A stretch of DNA of 32,453 nt from Flavobacterium sp. SCGC AAA160-P02 (GTDB lineage Bacteria > Bacteroidota > Bacteroidia > Flavobacteriales > Flavobacteriaceae). The notes under the pieces were generated by a model. That model saw only the letters and a list, made by a program, of their open reading frames with translations, searched no databases and had not been told where the DNA came from. Location of the stretch: contig KB911105.1 in the NCBI GenBank assembly GCA_000383355.1, forward strand, positions 1 to 32,453, given 5' to 3'. The position numbers and the translations under genes are program-made. This document shows positions 1-7,567 of the stretch, one piece after another. Positions within the stretch are counted from its first letter, which is position 1; each line of letters starts with the position of its first letter.

Positions 1-107
1 AAATTTTTACTTTTATATTTTGAAGGTCAAATATTTGATATCACTCCTATAAAAACACCTTTAGCTTCTTCAACAATAGCGACTGTAAACAATTCTGCAG
101 TATGTAC
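1..107 (+). repeat. Inverted repeat copy A (pairs with 11504-11610)
   Basis: The reverse complement of 11504-11610 matches these bases at 105 of 107 positions, with differences only at 96 and 102. Both copies encode the same stretch (KFLLLYFEGQIFDITPIKTP onward) of one structural protein. The repeat begins exactly at base 1, so its true outer limit cannot be seen. Confidence 0.95.
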
Positions 108-1998
108 AATTACAACTGCTTCGACACATGGTTTTGAACCAGGAGATATTGTTTTATTTAATAGTGTAACTTTACCAGGAGGAACTGGATATAGTGCATC
201 TGATTTTGAGGACAAATTATTTCAAGTAACTTCAACACCAACTTCAGTTACATTTACAATCACACAAAGTTCAAATGCAACAGGAACAGTATCTACGGGT
301 GGTAGTATATCTGTTATACCTTATGAAAAAGTTGGTCCTTCAGCACAATCATATGGTTATGGTTTTGGTATTGGACAATATGGTGGAACTATTGCAGGTG
401 CACAACAAACTACTTTAAACGGAGCTTTATTAGCAGATACTAATGGTACTGGTGGATCAGGAACTGTTATCAACGTTACATCAAACACAGGTTTTCCAAC
501 AGCAGGAACTATAGCTGTAGCAAACGAATTAATAACTTATACCGGAAAAGGTACAAATACTTTAACTGGTATTACTAGAGGAGCATTTGGAACTGCAACG
601 GTTGGTACTTCAAATGGTCAAGCTCATTCAACAGGTGCAACGGTTACAGATGCATCAAGCTTTACCGGTTTTGGAAGTGCCGTGCAAGCATCTAACGTGA
701 CCCTAGAACCAGGCCTCTGGAGTCTAAGTAATTTTGGTCAAGTATTAGTTGCAACAATTGCAAATGGTAAAACATTTACGTGGAATGCAGGAGCAGCATC
801 TCCATTAACAGTTAGAGCGTCAACAGGTACATCAGGTTTTTCAACTGCAAATAACCCAACTGCAACAAGAGTAACACTAGTATCACCTACAACACGTCAC
901 TTAATTCATTTAGGTACTGAAACAACTATTGGAGATACATCTAGTCAAGATGATATGTTTATAAGATTTTCTGATCAAGAAGACATAAACGATTATACAC
1001 CAACAGCTATTAACAGCGCTGGATCACAAAGACTTCAAGATGGAACAAGAATTATGGGTTCATTAAAAGCAAAAGAAACAATTCTAGTTTGGACAGATAA
1101 TGCATTGTACACTATGAAATTTATTGGTGCACCATTTACATTTGGCTTTGAGCAAGTTGGTACTAACTGTGGATTGATTGGTAAGAATGCAGCGGTTGAA
1201 ATTGATGGTGTTGCATTTTGGATGAGTACAAATGGTTTCTTTATGTTTGATGGTACAGTTAAATCACTACCATGTTCTGTTGAAGATTATGTTTATGATC
1301 AAGCAGATACAACTAAAGGTCAACAAGTAGCGGCAGGTATTAATAATTTATTTACAGAAGTTGTTTGGTATTACCCTTCAACTAGTTCTGAGTATAATGA
1401 TCAGTATGTAGTATTTAATTATGGAGAACCTATGAAAGGTGGTACTTGGTACATTGGAACAGAAGCAAGAACTTCTTGGATTGATGCAAGTGTATATCAA
1501 AAACCAATAGCAACTAAATTTAATTCAACATCAAATGGTACTTTTCCTGCAGTTATAGGTCAAGATGGATTAGGTCAAACTCAATTATTCGAACATGAAG
1601 TAGGTACAGATCAAATTAATCAAGATGGTTCTACTACTACAGTTACATCATTTGTAAAATCATACGATTTTGATATACAATCAAGACAACAAAATGCACA
1701 AGGTAAATCAACAGGACCCGGTATATCTGGAGAAATATTTTTAGCTATGAGAAGATTTGTACCAGACTTTAAAGACTTACAGGGTAATGCAAAAGTAACA
1801 CTAGCTGTAAAAAGATACCCTCAACAATCTGATACTAACACTTCTTTAAGCCCCTTTACAATTAACTCAAGTACTGATAAAAAGGATACAAGAGCCAGAG
1901 GCAGGTTTGTTAACATTAAGATAGAAAATACAGATGTTAGTGAATCTTGGCGTTTTGGTACTTTACGAATTGACATACAACCAGACGGTAAAAGATAA
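1..1998 (+). CDS. Large tail/closure-like virion protein, 3' part (5' end missing at window edge)
   Basis: The frame is open from base 1 with no stop until 1998, so the GTG at 682 is internal and not the start. The N-terminal part is on the minus strand at 11838-11611; joined to this segment it gives 741 residues beginning MALIDFKVLPGIDK. That N-terminus (GIDK, then a D-C-D-N-V-R-F-R motif and EKVGGW) is typical of large phage tail or head-closure proteins in marine phages. The body is Gly/Thr/Ser-rich with aromatic beta-strand patches (YVVFNYGEPMKGGTWYIG), which suggests a beta-propeller or beta-rich fold, possibly analogous to the P22 gp10 stabilisation protein; that analogy is inference. 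Its stop overlaps the next start as TAATG. Confidence 0.75.
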   Translation, partial: KFLLLYFEGQIFDITPIKTPLASSTIATVNNSAVCTITTASTHGFEPGDIVLFNSVTLPGGTGYSASDFEDKLFQVTSTPTSVTFTITQSSNATGTVSTGGSISVIPYEKVGPSAQSYGYGFGIGQYGGTIAGAQQTTLNGALLADTNGTGGSGTVINVTSNTGFPTAGTIAVANELITYTGKGTNTLTGITRGAFGTATVGTSNGQAHSTGATVTDASSFTGFGSAVQASNVTLEPGLWSLSNFGQVLVATIANGKTFTWNAGAASPLTVRASTGTSGFSTANNPTATRVTLVSPTTRHLIHLGTETTIGDTSSQDDMFIRFSDQEDINDYTPTAINSAGSQRLQDGTRIMGSLKAKETILVWTDNALYTMKFIGAPFTFGFEQVGTNCGLIGKNAAVEIDGVAFWMSTNGFFMFDGTVKSLPCSVEDYVYDQADTTKGQQVAAGINNLFTEVVWYYPSTSSEYNDQYVVFNYGEPMKGGTWYIGTEARTSWIDASVYQKPIATKFNSTSNGTFPAVIGQDGLGQTQLFEHEVGTDQINQDGSTTTVTSFVKSYDFDIQSRQQNAQGKSTGPGISGEIFLAMRRFVPDFKDLQGNAKVTLAVKRYPQQSDTNTSLSPFTINSSTDKKDTRARGRFVNIKIENTDVSESWRFGTLRIDIQPDGKR

Positions 1999-3962
1999 TG
2001 GCAACTTTATATGATCTAGCAATGCAGTATTTAAATCAGTCTTTACCTAAGACTTTTAAATATGACAGAACTCCTCGTATTGGAATTCCAACTCCAGTTC
2101 CAGGACCTATAGTACCAGAACCTGTAAAAAAAATATTACCTGTACAAAGTAGCGGTGCAGATGGATTTAGTGTTTACAATCCTGATCCTAATAGAACTAG
2201 AAATGAAAGTAATTATAATGAACGTCCTTATAAATCAACTGTATATAATAATGCTTTTCCTATGATGGGTGATCCTATGGCTAATCAAGCAACAGGTGCA
2301 TTAAACGCAGATGGTTTAATGAGTTATCCTGGAGATAAACCACCAACAGGATTAGAAAAATTAATAGGAATGTTGCCTGGTCAACAAGTTTTAAAAGGAA
2401 TTACAAACATGCTTCCTGTAAACAGAACAGGAATATTACAAAACGAATTATTAGGAGCTGGTTTTCAATTAAATGACATTGGACAGATTGTAGGTGATCC
2501 ACGTACAGTAGAAGGAGTAATGGCAGGTTTAAATAGTAGTAGAATGGATGCTGGTAGCTTTGATAAAAAATCTGCAAATATTGAAAATACTTTAAGTGAA
2601 AAATACGGACTTTCTCAAACAGAAATAGATTCTATAAAAGCAGGTAATATTACAGAGGGCATTAAATCAAAAGCATATAATAAGACAATGGGAACTACTA
2701 GTAATTTAGTACAAGATTTATTGAATACAGAAATTGCTAAAGGTAAGTTTAAAGAGGTTATAGATAAAACAACTACTGTTTTTGATGCTAAATCATTAAA
2801 AAAAGATCCTAGTTACGTACCTTTTGATACTCAATTAGATATAAACAATATGATTAATAAAGAAAAAGAAGATGAGGAGAATTTTGATCCATTAGATCCT
2901 ACAAATACTTTTAAAAACAAAAATGCTTTTGAAATTAATAATATAGTTGATTTACAAAGAACAAAAGACGCTATAGAAGAAGATAGATTGAGAGATCTAG
3001 ACGCCATGGATCCTAATCCGGGTATTATTACTGATACTAGTAATAAAGGTTTTAATCCAAATGTAACTCCAGGAGAATCTGGTTTTATAGGTTTAGATAA
3101 AGAATTTGATATAGATCCTAGAGATATTGATGGACCAGGAACTTATGATGGACCAGGTATAGTAGATAACAGAACCCCAGAAGAACAGGCATATGGAAGT
3201 TGTTTCATAGCAGGTACAAAAATTAGTATGGCAGATGGTACATTAAAAAATATTGAAGACATTATAGTTGGAGATAAAGTAAAAGGACACAAAGAAGAAA
3301 ACACAGTTATTAAATTAGATCCTACTTTATTAGCTAATAGAAAACTATATTCATTTAATGATAATGAACATTATTTTTTTACTTCAGAACATCCATTCAT
3401 GACTGAAGAAGGTTGGAAATCAATTAAACCTGAAAAAACAAAAGAACGTGATGGTGTAGAATTATATAATCAATTAAAAGGTGAATTAAAAATAGGTGAT
3501 AAACTTGTAACAGAAAATGGTTTAATTGAAATTAAAAATATAAAATCAAAAGAAATGAACAATCCTGAAATGCCTTTATACAACTTTAATGTTTCAAATG
3601 ATAATTCATATATTGCAGATAAATATATTGTTCATAATAAAGGTAATAAGGGTAGTGCTGATCCTAAAATAGTATGTACTATGATGAATCAATCTTATGG
3701 TTTTGGATCATTTAGAAATAAAATATGGAAAAAGTTTCACAAAGACCTTTCACCTGAATATCAAAAAGGTTATCACAAATTATTTTTACCATTAGTTAGA
3801 ATTGCTAAAACAAATAAAGTAGTTAAAAAAATATTAGAACATATTGCAGTGCATAGCACGATAGATATGAGACAAGCAACAAGGGGTAAGATGCATTTAC
3901 TAGGTAGAATATATAGAAAAATACTTTTACCACTTTGTTATTTTGTAGGAAAACATGGCTAA
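1998..3962 (+). CDS. Tail-region protein with embedded Hint (intein-like) domain
   Basis: This is a 654-aa protein in three parts. Residues 1-401 are a low-complexity, Pro/Asn/Asp-rich region with DPN and GPGTYDGPG-type spacers. Residues about 402-547 form a Hint domain: block A starts at Cys402 (CFIAGTKISMADGTLKNIED), block B is T-S-E-H at 462-465, and the end is V-H-N at 545-547. Residues 548-654 form a basic helical domain (SYGFGSFRNKIW, EYQKGYHKLF, LLGRIYRKIL). There is no room for a homing endonuclease. The residue after His-Asn is Lys, not Cys/Ser/Thr, so full splicing is unlikely; Hint or BIL-type cleavage that frees the C-terminal domain is the likelier chemistry. It starts on a TAATG overlap with the upstream tail gene. 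Confidence 0.8.
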   Translation: MATLYDLAMQYLNQSLPKTFKYDRTPRIGIPTPVPGPIVPEPVKKILPVQSSGADGFSVYNPDPNRTRNESNYNERPYKSTVYNNAFPMMGDPMANQATGALNADGLMSYPGDKPPTGLEKLIGMLPGQQVLKGITNMLPVNRTGILQNELLGAGFQLNDIGQIVGDPRTVEGVMAGLNSSRMDAGSFDKKSANIENTLSEKYGLSQTEIDSIKAGNITEGIKSKAYNKTMGTTSNLVQDLLNTEIAKGKFKEVIDKTTTVFDAKSLKKDPSYVPFDTQLDINNMINKEKEDEENFDPLDPTNTFKNKNAFEINNIVDLQRTKDAIEEDRLRDLDAMDPNPGIITDTSNKGFNPNVTPGESGFIGLDKEFDIDPRDIDGPGTYDGPGIVDNRTPEEQAYGSCFIAGTKISMADGTLKNIEDIIVGDKVKGHKEENTVIKLDPTLLANRKLYSFNDNEHYFFTSEHPFMTEEGWKSIKPEKTKERDGVELYNQLKGELKIGDKLVTENGLIEIKNIKSKEMNNPEMPLYNFNVSNDNSYIADKYIVHNKGNKGSADPKIVCTMMNQSYGFGSFRNKIWKKFHKDLSPEYQKGYHKLFLPLVRIAKTNKVVKKILEHIAVHSTIDMRQATRGKMHLLGRIYRKILLPLCYFVGKHG

Positions 3963-4119
3963 AGTAGTAGTTAGATTACCTGAGCCTAAAGAAGAGTATG
4001 ACTTTTCTAACCAGAAACAAATTAATAGAGCGATTGCTATAATTGTAGAGCAATTAAATTCTACTTTTTTAAACGAAGAAAAACAAGATCAAGAAAGGTT
4101 TGCGTGGTTTAATGGCTAA
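3955..4119 (+). CDS. Small conserved phage protein, 54 aa
   Basis: ATG 3955 overlaps the stop of the Hint-domain gene by eight bases (ATGGCTAA), and the frame ends at TAA 4117-4119. The protein starts MAKVVVRLPEPKEEYDF and ends EERFAWFNG-like (QDQERFAWFNG), with a central helix (QINRAIAIIVEQLNSTF). Short proteins of this layout, with a Lys/Val start, a QINR helix and an ERF-W end, are familiar beside small virion genes of marine phages. Its function is unknown; a helical connector or small virion component is possible. The next gene starts inside its last codons through another ATGGCTAA overlap, so the three genes look translationally coupled. Confidence 0.75.
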   Translation: MAKVVVRLPEPKEEYDFSNQKQINRAIAIIVEQLNSTFLNEEKQDQERFAWFNG

Positions 4120-4450
4120 TATATATAAAAATGCAAAGGTAGATTTAACTACTAATACAGTTACAACTGTATATACTTGTCCATCAAATTCTAGAGCAAT
4201 ATTAAAGTCTATGTATGTATCAGAAGATACTGGTAATGCAGATACAATTACAGTAAAATTATTTGCTGGAGATCCAGCAAGTGCAGATTCTTTTAGCTTA
4301 TACAATGTAAAAGCTATTGGAGCTAATGCAACAGAACAATTAATAACAGAACCTATCATAATGATGGAAAACGAAGTACTACAAGTAACAGCTGCTACTG
4401 CAAATAGATTGCATGTCACGTTGTCTGTGCTAGAAATAAACAGGGATTAA
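4112..4450 (+). CDS. Small beta-rich virion protein, 112 aa
   Basis: I prefer ATG 4112 to the TTG at 4100, because an AAGAAAGG element (4091-4098) lies too close to the TTG and because the ATG repeats the ATGGCTAA overlap used one gene upstream. The protein (MANIYKNAKVDLTTNTVTTV) is almost all short beta strands, with an alternating pattern such as TITVKLFAG and EVLQVTAATANRLHVTLSVL. It looks like a small single-domain beta-sandwich. It sits in a run of small virion-like genes, so a tail or head surface component is plausible. No specific family is assigned. Confidence 0.8.
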   Translation: MANIYKNAKVDLTTNTVTTVYTCPSNSRAILKSMYVSEDTGNADTITVKLFAGDPASADSFSLYNVKAIGANATEQLITEPIIMMENEVLQVTAATANRLHVTLSVLEINRD

Positions 4451-4451
4451 T

Positions 4452-4697
4452 ATGTCATTTATAGAAACAGAAGCATCAGTAAGATACGAAACAGTTAATG
4501 GTAAAAAGGTTATGATTATTACACCTAAAAGTGAAGTTACCTTAACTAATATGAAAACAGGTCAGGAATATATGTCAGATGCAGAATCAGATGCTGATGT
4601 AGATAACCCTGAAACAGAGACTAAAAGAGAAGATATAAGAAGAGACGTTAAAATAACAGTAGAAGAATTTAACTTAGGAGCAGGTTCTGAGTTGTAA
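4452..4697 (+). CDS. Hypothetical small acidic protein, 81 aa
   Basis: It starts one base after the stop of the preceding gene. The N-terminal half has two likely beta strands (ASVRYETVNGKKVMIITP). The second half is acidic and charged (YMSDAESDADVDNPE) and ends with a short VKITVEEFNL strand. There is no signal peptide, membrane segment or recognised catalytic motif. Position among virion genes suggests a structural accessory or assembly factor. The family is not recognised with certainty. Confidence 0.75.
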   Translation: MSFIETEASVRYETVNGKKVMIITPKSEVTLTNMKTGQEYMSDAESDADVDNPETETKREDIRRDVKITVEEFNLGAGSEL

Positions 4698-4725
4698 AAC
4701 TTAGGGTTTTTATATATAATAAACT
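4698..4725. other. Short AT-rich gap before the 354-aa gene
   Basis: These 28 bases hold a T-run followed by alternating TA (TTTTTATATATAATAAAC) just before ATG 4726. It could be a weak -10-like element or simply a standby site, since no clear Shine-Dalgarno sequence is seen. No hairpin is visible. Confidence 0.3.
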
Positions 4726-5790
4726 ATGCCAATTTCAAGATCACAAATGCCAAGACAAATGTACGGACTAGGAAGTTTCGTAAAGTCTATTGGTAAAGGA
4801 ATTAAAAAGATAGTTAAGTCACCTATAGGTAAAGCAGCTATATTAGGTTTTGGTGCTAATGCATTGATGATGCCTGGAGGACTTAGTTCTTTGTTTAGTG
4901 GCGGTGGTGGACTAACAGGTTTATTTAGTAAAGCTAAAGGTTTATACGATGGATTATCTGGTGTACAAAAATTTGGAGGAGCTTTAGCTCTTGGTGGTGC
5001 ATTTGGTGGTATGGAAGATCAACAAATAGAAGAATTAAAAGCTAACCCAGAAGCTTTAGCAAATTATTTAAGACAATATTATAAAAATTTAAATCCAGAG
5101 GATACACCAACACAAGTAGAAGAATTTGTACAAAGAAACATGAAAGCTGGTGGTGGTAGAATGGGTTATGATGATGGAACACCTGATCCAACATACACAG
5201 GTAATAATATGGAAGATCTTCCAAGAGGATTACAAATAGATACAACAACTTCTAATCCTATGCCTAAAGAAAAATCATTAAAAGAAAATTTAGATCTTGT
5301 AGTAGAAACTAAAGGTGGTGTTTCTCCTTCAACTACAATGTATATGTTTAAAATGTATTTAGATGAAGCTTTAGAAAAAGGACAGATTACAAAAGAAAAA
5401 TACAACAAAATGTTAATGCCATTATTTGGTAAAACTGGTGAAGGTGTTACTAGAGACTATGAGAGATATGAACAAAGCATGGCTAATGGCGGTAGAATAA
5501 ACCGTGCTTATGGATCTGATGAGTTAGTGGAACAGGCTTCAGGGATTGAAGGACTAGATATCAACATTAATCCTAAGGGTGTAAAAGAGTTAGATTTACG
5601 AGATAGTGGTGGATTTATTCCTCCAGTTGGTGTAAAAGAAAAAGCAGATGACATTCCTGCAATGTTATCAAACAACGAATTCGTATTTACTGCTGATGCT
5701 GTAAGAGCAGCAGGTGGTGGTAGCGTAAATAAAGGTGCTCAGATTATGTATGACACTATGAAAAAATTAGAAAACGGAGGAACAGTATAA
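4726..5790 (+). CDS. Probable internal virion / structural protein, 354 aa
   Basis: The N-terminus is basic and amphipathic (FVKSIGKGIKKIVKSPIGK), then hydrophobic and Gly-rich (AAILGFGANALMM, SLFSGGGGL, LALGGAFGG), as expected of a protein that interacts with membrane. The middle is helical and charged. The C-terminal ~60 residues (DDIPAMLSNNEFVFTADAV, then AAGGGSVNKGAQIMYDTMKK) are a module I have often seen in marine phage virion proteins. Short Gly-Gly-Arg motifs recur (GGGRMGYDDG, NGGRINRAYG). Its TAA overlaps the next ATG as TAATG. A role in DNA delivery is inferred from neighbours. Confidence 0.75.
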   Translation: MPISRSQMPRQMYGLGSFVKSIGKGIKKIVKSPIGKAAILGFGANALMMPGGLSSLFSGGGGLTGLFSKAKGLYDGLSGVQKFGGALALGGAFGGMEDQQIEELKANPEALANYLRQYYKNLNPEDTPTQVEEFVQRNMKAGGGRMGYDDGTPDPTYTGNNMEDLPRGLQIDTTTSNPMPKEKSLKENLDLVVETKGGVSPSTTMYMFKMYLDEALEKGQITKEKYNKMLMPLFGKTGEGVTRDYERYEQSMANGGRINRAYGSDELVEQASGIEGLDININPKGVKELDLRDSGGFIPPVGVKEKADDIPAMLSNNEFVFTADAVRAAGGGSVNKGAQIMYDTMKKLENGGTV

Positions 5791-6611
5791 TGGCAATTAG
5801 TGAAACTAGAGTCAGGCCACCGGAATTTATAGAAGCAGCAGGTAAAACTTATTTAGAAGATCTTTCTTCTGCAGTAGGTGATTATAAAGGTGCTGATCTT
5901 TCCAAAGTATATGGTGCTCAAAACGTAGCAGGATTAGATCCTTTACAACAACAAGCTATTAAAGAATTACAATCAGGTATTGGTGCATACGAACCATACA
6001 TTCAAGCTGCAGGCGCAGCTACAGGTCCTACAGGCTATCAACAGTTTATGTCTCCTTATCAACAGGATGTCATTAATCAAACATTAAGTGAGTATGATCT
6101 TCAAGCACAAAAAGGTTTAGGTAATATATCTCAAAGTGCTATAGCTTCTGGTGCTTTTGGTGGTGCAAGAGAAGGTGTTGCACAAGCAGAGTATATGTCA
6201 AACTCTGATAGAAACAGAGCAGCTTTAAATGCACAATTACTAGGTCAAGGATTTACACAAGCTAATCAATTAGCACAAAATCAATTTAGTAATCAAATGA
6301 ATTTAGCTCAAAATGTTCCTGCATTACAAGGTCAACAAGTTGCAGGTTTAACTACATTAGGTGGAGCATTACAAGCACAAAGACAAAATGAATTAACTGC
6401 TAACCAACAATTAAATATACAAAATTTAAATCAACCATTAACTGCAGCACAGCAATATGGTTCAGGTGTAACACAATTAATTGCAGGTTATCCTGGTAAA
6501 TCAATTCAAGAACAAACACCTAATCCAAGTGGTCTACAATCTTTAATTAGTGCAGGATCAGGATTAGCAGGAATTTATAGAACACTAAACCCAGTACAGA
6601 AGACAGCATAA
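5790..6611 (+). CDS. Probable internal virion (ejection-type) protein, 273 aa
   Basis: This is an Ala/Gln/Asn-rich, mostly helical protein. It has a characteristic central stretch (YDLQAQKGLGNISQSAIASG followed by AFGGAREG) and long Gln/Ala helices afterwards (QANQLAQNQFSNQMNLAQN). Proteins with a GAFGG-R motif in Ala/Gln-rich helices commonly sit in the internal-virion block of podovirus-like phages, analogous in role to P22 gp7/gp20 or T7 gp14; homology to those is not claimed. It starts on a TAATG overlap with the 354-aa gene and ends on another with the 317-aa gene, so the block is co-translated. Confidence 0.75.
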   Translation: MAISETRVRPPEFIEAAGKTYLEDLSSAVGDYKGADLSKVYGAQNVAGLDPLQQQAIKELQSGIGAYEPYIQAAGAATGPTGYQQFMSPYQQDVINQTLSEYDLQAQKGLGNISQSAIASGAFGGAREGVAQAEYMSNSDRNRAALNAQLLGQGFTQANQLAQNQFSNQMNLAQNVPALQGQQVAGLTTLGGALQAQRQNELTANQQLNIQNLNQPLTAAQQYGSGVTQLIAGYPGKSIQEQTPNPSGLQSLISAGSGLAGIYRTLNPVQKTA

Positions 6612-7564
6612 TGAGCAGAGTATTTAGAAGACCAATGTTTAGAGGTGGATCTACCAATATGAATGGTATCATGTCTGGTATTGAAGATAGAAAAAATTAT
6701 GCTAATGGACCAGAAAATCCTGCTGCAACTCCTGTTTCTGCTGGAGATAGATACAAAGAGATATATGATAAATATGCACAACCAACTATTGATCCACTTG
6801 GTAAATATTTAATTCAAGGGTCATTACAAGGTTTTTCTGAAAACAGGGGTGGAAGTACTTTAGGTAATTTAGGTTTGGCATTTGGTGGTGAAAACTTAAA
6901 TCAATTATTTTCTGATATAGAAGGTCAAAGAACAGGCAAAAGAGACATGGAGCTTGCTAAACTAGGTTATGATATTGATGAAGAAGAAAGACAAGCAGCT
7001 ATTGCAAGAGAAGATTTATTAAGATCAGAAGATCAAACATTTGAACAAAATTTATTAAATCAAAAAATACAAGCTGAAAATCAACTTGCTAAAGATAAGA
7101 TGGCTCAAACTGCAGCACTAAAAGGATCAGAGTTAGATAACAAACTTCAAGTTGAGATTTTAAAAGGTGAAAATAAAATAAAAGAACTTCAGTTTAAAAT
7201 AGATAATCCAGGAGCATCTGAATTTAGAACAGATCAAGTAAGACCAGCTTTTGAAAACGTTGTCACAAAACGTACTGAAGCTTTTGCGCAAAGTAAAAAT
7301 CCTGCGGTAAAACAAAATCCAACTTTAACTGCACAAAATTATACTAGATTTACAAGAGAAGCTACCCCTGAAATACAATCAAAATTTAAAGGATTTAAAC
7401 CATATACTCGTGATCAAAAAGGAAATATAATAGAAGACCCTTCATTTAAAGGTGAACCTGGAGAAATTATCTATGATCCAATTTCTATGGACTTTTTAGT
7501 ATTTGATAATACAGGTAATACTTACATTCTAAATCCCTTAACATTTGAAATAGACGAGAACTAA
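6611..7564 (+). CDS. Virion protein with N-terminal RRPMFRGG motif and coiled coil, 317 aa
   Basis: The protein begins MSRVFRRPMFRGGSTNMNG, a basic Gly-rich head that I associate with internal virion proteins of marine phages. A Gly-rich section (GGSTLGNLGLAFGGENLNQL) follows, then a long heptad-like coiled coil at about residues 115-195 (EEERQAAIAREDLL through ELQFKIDNP). The C-terminal ~110 residues look globular. It is coupled to the 273-aa gene by TAATG and lies four bases before the giant ejection-type gene. It is probably part of the DNA-delivery machinery, with no catalytic motif visible. Confidence 0.75.
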   Translation: MSRVFRRPMFRGGSTNMNGIMSGIEDRKNYANGPENPAATPVSAGDRYKEIYDKYAQPTIDPLGKYLIQGSLQGFSENRGGSTLGNLGLAFGGENLNQLFSDIEGQRTGKRDMELAKLGYDIDEEERQAAIAREDLLRSEDQTFEQNLLNQKIQAENQLAKDKMAQTAALKGSELDNKLQVEILKGENKIKELQFKIDNPGASEFRTDQVRPAFENVVTKRTEAFAQSKNPAVKQNPTLTAQNYTRFTREATPEIQSKFKGFKPYTRDQKGNIIEDPSFKGEPGEIIYDPISMDFLVFDNTGNTYILNPLTFEIDEN

Positions 7565-7567
7565 CCT

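Noticed and set aside
27..215. Minus-strand 62-codon frame near the window start
   Set aside because: It is antisense to the tail gene and shares its C-terminal peptide with the chimeric end of the giant protein because of the inverted repeat.
682..1998. GTG at 682 as the start of the first plus-strand gene
   Set aside because: The frame is open back to base 1 and continues a gene whose true ATG is at 11838 on the other strand.
4100..4111. TTG 4100 as start of the 112-aa gene
   Set aside because: The ribosome-binding-like element is too close to it; ATG 4112 has better spacing and matches the overlap style of the adjacent gene.
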